This document shows positions 25,601-34,999 of a stretch of 64,000 nucleotides of DNA, one piece after another. Source of the stretch: Neodiprion pinetum (Eukaryota > Arthropoda > Insecta > Hymenoptera > Diprionidae); contig NC_060234.1 in the NCBI RefSeq assembly GCF_021155775.2, positions 1,612,001-1,676,000 on the forward strand. The letters run 5' to 3'. How positions within the stretch are numbered: position 1 is the stretch's first letter; each line of letters opens with the position of its first letter. The notes under the pieces were generated by a model, which did no database searches, was not told where the DNA came from, and saw only the letters and a list, made by a program, of their open reading frames with translations. Position numbers and translations under genes: made by a program.

Positions 25601-28600
25601 GCGTTTTCGACATTTTTCAGCAGGTCCTTTTTCCTTCGTAATTTCTCTCCTGTTGATCCCACGCCTTTTTCGCTGCGTTTTCTGAGTTCCTGGGGGTCCA
25701 TTTAGTCAGGAGAGAGTCATTTAAATCGAATCTGAGACCGAAATTTTTTTGCCCGAAAAAAAAGTAAGGCTAACCCCTTTGTATTTTTGGCGAAAATTTT
25801 CGCGATTCTGAAAAGTGCTGGAATAAATTCTTTCTGGCACCATTCCGACGTAATTTTGCGAGAGAAATTGATTGGGCGCAGTCCCAATACGCTGCGATCA
25901 ACTGATCAAAAGTTAGAGCCGAAAAACGAGAACCTGCGTTTTCGACATTTTTCAGCAGGTCCTTTTTCCTTCGTAATTTCTCTCCTGTTGATCCCACGCC
26001 TTTTTCGCTGCGTTTTCTGAGTTCCTGGGGGTCCAATTAGTCAGAAGAGGGTCATTCAAATCGAATCTGAGACCAAAAGTTTTTTGCCCGAAAAAAAAGT
26101 AAGGCTAACCCCTTTGTATTTTTGGCGAAAATTTTCGCGATTCTGAAAAGTGCTGGAATAAATTCTTTCTGGCACTATTCCGACGTAATTTTGCGAGAGA
26201 AATCGATTGGGCGCAGTCCCAATACGCTGCGATCAACTGATCAGAAGTTAGAGCCGAAAAACGAGAACCTGCGTTTTCGACATTTTTCAGCAGGTCCTTT
26301 TTCCTTCGTTATTTCTCTCCTGTTGATCCCACGCCTTTTTCGCTGCGTTTTCTGAGTTCCTGGGGGTCCAATTAGTCAGGAGAGGGTCATTCAAATCGAA
26401 TCTGAGACCAAAAGTTTTTTGCCCGAAAAAAAAGTAAGGCTAACCCCTTTGTATTTTTGGCGAAAATTTTCGCGATTCTGAAAAGTGCTGGAATAAATTC
26501 TTTCTGGCACTATTCCGACGTAATTTTGCGAGAGAAATCGATTGGGCGCAGTCCCAATACGCTGCGATCAACTGATCAGAAGTTAGAGCCGAAAAACGAG
26601 AACCTGCGTTTTCGACATTTTTCAGCAGGTCCTTTTTCCTTCGTAATTTCTCTCCTGTTGATCCCACGCCTTTTTCGCTGCGTTTTCTGAGTTCCTGGGG
26701 GTCCAATTAGTCAGAAGAGGGTCATTCAAATCGAATCTGAGACCAAAAGTTTTTTGCCCGAAAAAAAAGTAAGGCTAACCCCTTTGTATTTTTGGCGAAA
26801 ATTTTCGCGATTCTGAAAAGTGCTGGAATAAATTCTTTCTGGCACTATTCCGACGTAATTTTGCGAGAGAAATCGATTGGGCGCAGTCCCAATACGCTGC
26901 GATCAACTGATCAGAAGTTAGAGCCGAAAAACGAGAACCTGCGTTTTCGACATTTTTCAGCAGGTCCTTTTTCCTTCGTTATTTCTCTCCTGTTGATCCC
27001 ACGCCTTTTTCGCTGCGTTTTCTGAGTTCCTGGGGGTCCAATTAGTCAGGAGAGGGTCATTCAAATCGAATCTGAGACCAAAAGTTTTTTGCCCGAAAAA
27101 AAAGTAAGGCTAACCCCTTTGTATTTTTGGCGAAAATTTTGGCGATTCTGAAAAGTGCTGGAATAAATTCTTTCTGGCACTATTCCGACGTAATTTTGCG
27201 AGAGAAATCGATTGGGCGCAGTCCCAATACGCTGCGATCAACTGATGAGAAGTTAGAGCCGAAAAACGAGAACCTGCGTTTTCGACATTTTTCAGCAGGT
27301 CCTTTTTCCTTCGTAATTTATCTCCTGTTGATCCCACGCCTTTTTCGCTGCGTTTTCTGAGTTCCTGGGGGTCCAATTAGTCAGGAGAGGGTCATTCAAA
27401 TCGAATCTGAGACCAAAATTTTTTTGCCCGAAAAAAAAGTAAGGCTAACCCCTTTGTATTTTTTGCGAAAATTTTCGCGATTCTGAAAAGTGCTGGAATA
27501 AATTCTTTCTGGCACTATTCCGACGTAATTTTGCGAGAGAAATCGATTGGGCGCAGTCCCAATACGCTGCGATCAACTGATCAAAAGTGAGAGCCGAAAA
27601 ACGAGAACCTGCGTTTTCGACATTTTTCAGCAGGTCCTTTTTCCTTCGTAATTTCTCTCCTGTTGATCCCACGCCTTTTTCGCTGCGTTTTTCGAGTTCC
27701 TGGGGGTCCAATTAGTCAGGAGAGGGTCATTCAAATCGAATCTAAGACCAAAAGTTTTTTGCCCGAAAAAAAAGTAAGGCTAACCCCTTTGTATTTCTGG
27801 CGAAAATTTTGGCGATTCTGAAAAGTGCTGGAATAAATTCTTTCTGGCACTATTCCGACGTAATTTTGCGAGAAAAATCGATTAAGCGCAGTCCCAATAC
27901 GCTGCGATCAACTGATCAAAAGTTAGAGCCAAAAAACGAGAACCTGCGTTTTCGACATTTTTCAGCAGGTCCTTTTTCCTTCGTAATTTCTCTCCTGTTG
28001 ATCCCACGCCTTTTTCGCTGCGTTTTCTGAGTTCCTGGGGGTCCAATTAGTCAGGAGAGGGTCATTCAAATCGAATCTGAGACCAAAAGTTTTTTGCTCG
28101 AAAAAAATGTACGGCTAACCCCTTTGTATTTTTGGCGAAAATTTTCGCGATTCTGAAAAGTGCTGGAATAAATTTTTTCTGGCACCATTCCGACGTCATT
28201 TTGCGAGAGAAATCGATTGGGCGCAGTCCCAATACGCTGCGATCAACTGATCAAAAGTTAGAGCCGAAAAACGAGAACCTGCGTTTTCGACATTTTTCAG
28301 CAGGTCCTTTTTCCTTCGTAATTTCTCTCCTGTTGATCCCACGCCTTTTTCGCTGCGTTTTCTGAGTTCCTGGGGGTCCAATTAGTCAGGAGAGGGTCAT
28401 TCAAATCGAATCTGAGACCAAAAGTTTTTTGCCCGAAAAAAAAGTAAGGCTAACCCCTTTGTATTTTTGGCGAAAATTTTCGCGATTCTGAAAAGTGCTG
28501 GAATAAATTCTTTCTGGCACTATTCCGACGTAATTTTGCGAGAGAAATCGATTGGGCGCAGTCCCAATACGCTGCGATCAACTGATCAAAAGTTAGAGCC

Positions 28601-30430
28601 GAAAAACGAGAACCTGCGTTTTCGACATTTTTCAGCAGGCCGTTTTTCCTTCGTAATTTCTCTCCTGTTGATCCCACGCCTTTTTTGCTGCGTTTTCTGA
28701 GTTCCTGGGGGTCCAATTAGTCAGGAGAGGGTCATTCAAATCGAATCTGAGACCAAAAGTTTTTTGCTCGAAAAAAATGTACGGCTAACCCCTTTGTATT
28801 TTTGGCGAAAATTTTCGCGATTCTGAAAAGTGCTGGAATAAATTTTTTCTGGCACCATTCCGACGTAATTTTGCGAGAGAAATCGATTGGGCGCAGTCCC
28901 AATACGCTGCGATCAACTGATCAAAAGTTAGAGCCGAAAAACGAGAACCTGCGTTTTTGACATTTTTCAGCAGGTCCTTTTTCCTTCGTAATTTCTCTCC
29001 TGTTGATCCCACGCCTTTTTCGCTGCGTTTTCTGAGTTCCTGGGGGTCCAATTAGTCAGGAGAGGGTCATTCAAATCGAATCTGAGACCAAAAGTTTTTT
29101 GCTCGAAAAAAATGTACGGCTAACCCCTTTGTATTTTTGGCGAAAATTTTCGCGATTCTGAAAAGTGCTGGAATAAATTTCTTCTGGCACCAATCCGACG
29201 TAATTTTGCGAGAGAAATCGATTGGGCGCAGTCCCAATACGCTGCGATCAACTGATCAAAAGTTAGAGCCGAAAAACGAGAAGCTGCGTTTTCGACATTT
29301 TTCAGCAGGTCCTTTTTCCTTCGTAATTTCTCTCCTGTTGATCCCACGCCTTTTTCGCTGCGTTTTCTGAGTTCCTGAGGGTCCAATTAGTCAGGAGAGG
29401 GTCATTTAAATCGAATCTGAGACCAAAAGTTTTTTGCCCGAAAAAAAAGTAAGGCTAACCCCTTTGTATTTTTGGCGAAAATTTCCGCGATTCTGAAAAG
29501 TGCTGGAATAAATTCTTTCTGGCACTATTCCGACGTAATTTTGCGAGAGAAATCGATTGGGCGCAGTCCCAATACGCTGCGATCAACTGATCAAAAGTGA
29601 GAGCCGAAAAACGAGAACCTGCGTTTTCGACATTTTTCAGCAGGTCCTTTTTCCTTCGTAATTTCTCTCCTGTTGATCCCACGCCTTTTTCGCTGCGTTT
29701 TCTGAGTTCCTGGGGGTCCAATTAGTCAGGAGAGGGTCATTCAAATCGAATCTGAGACCAAAAGTTTTTTGCCCGAAAAAAAAGTAAGGCTAACCCCTTT
29801 GTAGTTTTGGCGAAAATTTTCGCGATTCTGAAAAGTGCTGGAATAAATTCTTTCTGGCACTATTCCGACGTAATTCTGCGAGAGAAATCGATTGGTCGCA
29901 GTCCCAATACGCTGCGATCAACTGATCAGAAGTTCGAGCCGAAAAACGAGAACCTGCGTTTCCGACATTCTTCAGCAGGTCCTTTTTCCTTCGTAATTTC
30001 TCTCCTGTTGATCCCACGCCTTTTTCGCTGCGTTTTCTGAGTTCCTGGGGGTCCAATTAGTCAGGAGAGGGTCATTCAAATCGAATCTGAGACCAAAAGT
30101 TTTTTGCCCGAAAAAAAAGTAAGGCTAACCCCTTTGTATTTTTGGCGAAAATTTTCGCGATTCTGAAAAGTGCTGGAATAGATTTTTTCTGGCACTATTC
30201 CGACGTAATTTCGCGAGAGAAATCGATTGGGCGCAGTCCCAATACGCTGCGATCAACTGATCAAAAGTTAGAGCAGAAAAACGAGAACCTGCGTTTTCGA
30301 CATTTTTCAGCAGGTCCTTTTTCCTTCGTAATTTCTCTCCTGTTGATCCCACGCCTTTTTCGCTGCGTTTTCTGAGTTCCTGGGGGTCCAATTAGTCAGC
30401 AGAGGGTCATTCAAATCGAATCTGAGACCA
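16646..30430 (+). repeat. 335-bp satellite array, about 41 monomers, head to tail
   Basis: The landmark ATTAGTCAGG recurs from 16,991 to 30,391, exactly 40 x 335 bases apart, with one diverged monomer before it. No net insertion or deletion is visible in any of the 40 units. Monomers differ by a few substitutions each. Neighbours at 17,412 and 17,747 look identical. Marker variants recur at multiples of 335: TGATGAGAAG near 20,880, 21,215, 22,890 and 27,245; a GTATTTTTTGCG variant near 21,095, 23,105 and 27,460. This indicates multi-monomer exchanges. Most monomers contain the perfect 14-bp palindrome GCGAAAATTTTCGC. Each monomer is open for about 88 codons on the minus strand and 77 on the plus strand, but this follows from copying one sequence and is not evidence of a gene. 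The array lies between IR genes 4 and 5. Confidence 0.97.
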
Positions 30431-30764
30431 AAAATTTTCGCCTCACAAAACGAAGAAAACGTAAGTCTTAAGTAAGAGGGGAAAATCAAAAACGCAGGAT
30501 GAATTTGATCGGAAATATCCATACGTTCTATTCTTTAGAGAAAACTGCCGATTAAAATCTGTTCGGTCAAAAAAACAGTTTTTTTTTAACTGTATTCTTG
30601 TTTAAAGTTGACGATTCTGAAAAGTTACGGAATAAACGATTTTGTGCTTCATAATACTGAAATTTCGTTGTGTCTTGTGTCGCCGCGAACATTGGGCGAA
30701 AAGTTATTGGTGAAAAACATAAAATCCGCATAGGAGTCGTAAAGAGTTGGAGGAAAAAATTACA
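30431..30764 (+). repeat. Degenerate module M at the right edge of the array
   Basis: After the last regular monomer the sequence drifts: TCGCCTCACAAAACGAAG replaces the internal TGCCCGAAAAAAAAG. An unrelated stretch follows, then monomer-like sequence resumes with GACGATTCTGAAAAGTTACG (near 30,612) and AATAAACGATTTTGTGC. It ends with GTGAAAAACATAAAATCCGC, matching GCCGAAAAACGAGAACCTGC. It is directly followed by the right copy of element A. Confidence 0.6.
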
Positions 30765-31075
30765 TATTCACAGCTACAGAAGTTTCAAGTTTATTCAACA
30801 TGCTCTGATTTGAGTACAAGTGTCACCATACCAGTGTGTAATTATCATGCAACTTCACAAACAGAGCTACAGAGATAGTTGAAAATACGTACAAAAATGC
30901 TTCCAGAGAACACATGAGATACCTTATAATATACGAGGAAATAGGTTTATAGTGTTCATTGTCTCTAGCACAATAATAAAAGTTATACATGACATAGTTA
31001 TTTCAATATTTCTCAAATGCAACTGAAGTTTAGCCTTTGAACAGGTGCAGCACACCTCTGTATCGTCACTTGGAT
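30765..31075 (+). repeat. Spacer element A, right copy
   Basis: Partner of 16,006-16,365. It has the same order of shared runs and the same position relative to module M, in the same orientation. Divergence is considerable, so the duplication predates the expansion of the satellite. Confidence 0.65.
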
Positions 31076-31159
31076 AGTAATAATTCAAAAGTCAACTGAT
31101 TTGTATTTTTGCTGTATCCACTCAGTCGTCGGTCTGATGCGGTTCTAAGAGTCGCTGGA

Positions 31160-31480
31160 TTAAACGTCAAGTCCATTTTCGATTGAATGTGGCTTTTTTC
31201 ACGTCTCTGCGGTCAATTTTCTTGCTTATTCGTCACCTTGTTTAGTCAAGTGCTGAAATCAGTTAGGTAAATAATGTATCAGTTGTCACAAATGTCGGTT
31301 GTCACACCAAGATTCAATTCTATCTTACTCTTTCGGTTTCTTTCTGGCAAGGACCGGTAATGTAGTAATCACTATTTCTGGAACAATGCCAAATTCAATT
31401 CATACCAAAAATGCAGTAAAATAATCATCTCGTTATTCATTCTTACCCTGGTGAAATATTATCGTAACGCTGTCAAACGG
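31160..31480 (+). promoter_or_regulatory. Conserved upstream block before IR gene 5
   Basis: Most diverged copy of the block seen at 8,895 and 12,555. Landmarks: TTAAACGTCAAGTCCATTTT, GCGGTCAATTTTCTTGCTTA, TCACTATTTCTGGAACAATG, CTCGTTATTCATTCTTACCC, and GTGAAATATTATCGTAACGC followed by TGTCAAACGG. Its survival next to a diverged gene supports a shared regulatory role. Confidence 0.45.
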
Positions 31481-31718
31481 TATTTTCTATACCTACTTGC
31501 GAGTTTACGAAGTACAATCATCCGGTACAACCCGATATACTTAGATCAATTTACTTCATGTTATGCTTTCTTGTTGACGAAACACTGTGCGTGTTTCACA
31601 TATGAATGTTTGATGATCTACAAATGATCGACTGCACGATTTGTGGAATTGTTCTTCAACAACATCGTTCCCTTATACCGTTTCTCGCGCTCCGAAATGC
31701 GTCATTTTCCTTGATGAA

Positions 31719-34087
31719 ATGCAGACCCATACAATATTTCTGCTGGCTGCATTACCCGGGATCTTGACCGTGTCAAACATTCCCACACGAGATGAGAAAG
31801 CCGATTTATCGTCCGCCGCTGTCAGAGCTTATTCCAATCACAATTCATTTAATTCTTTTCTTTGTCGAAAGTACCATTGATATGTGTCCAACATTTCAGG
31901 TCAATATTATCGACGTTTGTTTCGGGACGCCAGAGACTGGGAGAAGTATCTTGCTTTCGGAAAATCTACCGATTGTGATATATCAACAAGTTTACGAGAG
32001 TTTTAAATTCAGCGTTTTCACCGTAAGGCAGAGAGACTTTGATTTTGTTGGAACAGAATCACCGGGCGAACTTATACTAAAACACTACGACCATTATTTG
32101 GAAGTACAGGGGAAGCCAAACGGAGTTGTAATGTACGCTGATCAGGTGGATGACCTCGAGTCTATATTGCATCATATGAAGTACGTAGCATGGACAACGT
32201 GGAAGACCAGGGAGCGTTATCTCGTCATTATACCAAGTATCTGCAACATATTACATTCGCTTTTATTCATATTATCAACTATATGTATCCTAACGTACCT
32301 TTTCAGTTATTTTCGTGAAGTAAAGGGTTGTAATACTTGATTCACAGAAAGCATGTGCAATGTGGCTGACTGCAACGAGGTGTTCAGAGTTATTTGGAAT
32401 CACTGGATTCTCAACACGGTGATACTGTGCTCGTCCGATATTACAGAAGACTCGTTAAAATCCGCTAGAATCAAGTTGTACACTTATAATCCATACTCGT
32501 CTGATCACACGCAACCGTGGAGAATGATTTTTCAAGAGACCATCAATGTTCCTTTAAAAGCGGGAAATTTCAATCACCCCTGGTACGTCTATGAACAGGA
32601 ATTCACCGAGATGAAGTCCCTTGAAGATTGCAAAGATTTGTACTTCGATAAAACTCTAAACCTCGACGGATACGTCATCCCGATAAGTATGTTCACAATT
32701 CGTCCTGAGATACTTTTGGATGAGACGAAATCTGGCGTTGAAAAATTTATTGGTACGGATGGTTTCACGCTCCAGGCACTAGCGAAAAAATTAAGATTCG
32801 ACGTCGTTGAGGTAATGATTTTCCTGGTAAAATTCCATGCCTCAAGTTTTCGTCGAAGTTGGTAATAAAATATTGTACAGCATGCGCTTACAGGTTTACA
32901 ACAACGAAACTGATCGTTATGGGAAGCTGCTTGAAAATGGCTCGTACATTGGGGAATTGAAAGACCTCTTTTACGGGCTGTCCCACATCGTGGCCGACAT
33001 GCATCACTTGCAACATTTTCCTGGTCTCGAAGCAACCTATCCCCACACCTCGATTGCGATATGCTTTGCATCTCGTATTACCGGCTTCTACCCGCAATGG
33101 ATGAACATTTTTGTCGCTAAACAGATATGGATCGGAGTTGGACTCATAACTTTATTCTTGACCGTGGTTCTTTACCTGTACAATAAATCGCAGGGCATTG
33201 TTTCTACATTCTTGGACGCCGTACGATTCGTTATCGGTAATTCGGTAATCCGATTGCCAGAATCCATTAATCACAGACTGACTTTCGGAATAATTTTTCT
33301 CGCCTTTATCGTTCTCGACGCGGTATTCAGAGGTAAGTATTTCGCTTATTGATCATCTCGTACGCATATGCAAACTCGTTTTAAATCACATCGCAGGTCG
33401 CTTCGTATCAATTTTGGCGTATGCACGCCGATATCCAAACCTGGATACCATCGAACAGGTCAAGGAACACGGGATGGAATTTTACGGCTTCGGACCACTT
33501 CGATATTTGATTGATGATCCACTGCTGGGCGAACACTATCACGAACTTCTTCCCGAAGAGTGTCTGGCTAGCATAGAACGTGACGGAAAACAGCGTGCCT
33601 GTCTAGCTCACTGTTTAACGTTGCCATCGATGATGGTGAACTCGACGATTATCCACAGGGCTTCCGAACCCATTATATCCGACTACGCGACGCAAGTTTT
33701 TAATTCCATCATATTCATCCTCTCAAGATACAGTAACCAGAAGTTTGAAACCCACCAATTGTACCGATGATTTGAAAATCTTTAAGTATTGAACGTGATT
33801 TTAGGTTCATAGTAACCCTGAATTGGCCAATGACAGACCGTTGGAACTTTGACGTTCAGAAACTGGTCGAGGCTGGTATTGTAGAAAAATGGCGTTTGGA
33901 TTTTGACCGAGTGATGGAGATAAAATCATGGAAAACACAGAGGATGATTGAGCCACCGCATGTTGAACCAATCGCTATAAACACCCTGCTTTCCGCTTTT
34001 GTGATACTTATACTAGGACTGTTAATTGCACTTGTAACCTTCGCCTGGGAAATTAAAATCAAATGTAACTCATATTACCAATACTAA
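31719..34087 (+). CDS. Divergent ionotropic receptor, gene 5 of the cluster
   Basis: Exons 31719-31820, 31900-32236, 32348-32811, 32894-33332, 33397-33691 and 33805-34087 join in frame to about 639 aa. Signal peptide MQTHTIFLLAALPGIL. The N-terminal domain has CNVADCNEVFRVIWNHW, as in gene 1, and exon 3 has the gene 1 length. S1 is GTDGFTLQALAKKLRFDVVE, TM1 WIGVGLITLFLTVVLYL, and TM2 FGIIFLAFIVLDAVF. S2 begins RYPNLDTIEQVKEHG, and TM3 is in LLSAFVILILGLLIALVTF. The C-terminus (KIKCNSYYQY) differs from the others. Intron 5 starts with GC (GCGAC|GCAAGT). It is separated from the other four genes by the satellite array but keeps their orientation and exon plan. Intact; ligand unknown. Confidence 0.88.
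33692..33804 (+). other. GC-AG intron 5 of IR gene 5
   Basis: The frame into the TM3 exon (FIVTLNWPMTDRW) is kept only if the donor is AC|GCAAGT. The acceptor is TTTTAG at 33,804. This is the same non-canonical donor as in gene 1. Confidence 0.75.
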
Positions 34088-34999
34088 TGCCTTAATTTCA
34101 TTTAATTATCGCACGGATTTCTTCGTAGGATAATCAGAAAGGACACAAGAAGATTCGCCATTGCCGTCGGTAGCTGGCTGGGATATAAATAACAGCACCT
34201 CAACCGTAAGCAGAGTGATGTTTCTTTAGCAACAGTACAATATCAGTCTTTACTTTACTGAATATATGCAGTAAAATATATTTATTATAGTATTGTACAC
34301 TAGCTTGTACTTTTAATTAGACTTACAATTAGAAGCTTATCTTTTTATTACATTACATTTGAATGTAGTTCTCACTGTGTACTTGATAAGTTTAAGATGT
34401 TACACCTGAACAGTGTCGATTAAAAGAGATCCATTGAAATAGCAATCTTAAAACTCTAAGGCAGGAAAATACCAAGAATCAGAACTATTTGACTTGTAAA
34501 ATAATAGCTAATTATTTTTTCCTCAATCGTTTTGTATACTTATTGTGAAATGAAATCGGGAAAAGTTAGTGAGTTGTACAGTCACTGTGACACCACATGC
34601 CTAGCTGTTGATTCTGCCATCTAACACGCAAGCCAAGAACTCATAATACTGCAGAGTTGTGTTCCATGTCCGATATTCTAGAAGTGGTGATTCTCTCTGT
34701 GCCTATGTATGTGTGTGTGGGGGTGTGCACCTTTCCCACCTGTATCTTCTTGCTATATTCCAGATAAGAATCTTCTTCTTTTCTCTGTCTTATATGGTTA
34801 ATTAATACAATAGTGGTAAATTGTGGTCCTTCAAGCTCTTTCCATCCACGAGCAATTACCTGCTCGCATTATTTTTCAACAGCGGAACAGAAGAACTTCA
34901 GTTAAATATCAACGAATTGTCGCAGTCAACCTTAAGCACATTAGGAGAGATCAATACGAACTTTGATCAATAAAAAAGTAGCATATTTACCAAACAGCC
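34088..34999. other. Spacer between IR gene 5 and ATF-2
   Basis: AT-rich and without coding potential. It should contain the 3' end of IR gene 5 and the promoter and 5' leader of ATF-2. A TG-rich stretch (GTGTGTGTGGGGGTGTGCAC) is at about 34,708-34,728. I cannot place the ATF-2 transcription start. Confidence 0.45.

Noticed and set aside
16725..30391. Dozens of 88-aa minus-strand and 77-aa plus-strand open frames, one per satellite monomer
   Set aside because: They are copies of one sequence, have no recognisable domain or start context, and the 335-bp period is not a multiple of three. Their repetition reflects the satellite, not a protein family.
16646..30430. CRISPR-like array
   Set aside because: The units are uniform over their full 335 bases with no alternation of short repeats and unique spacers, and the genome is eukaryotic.
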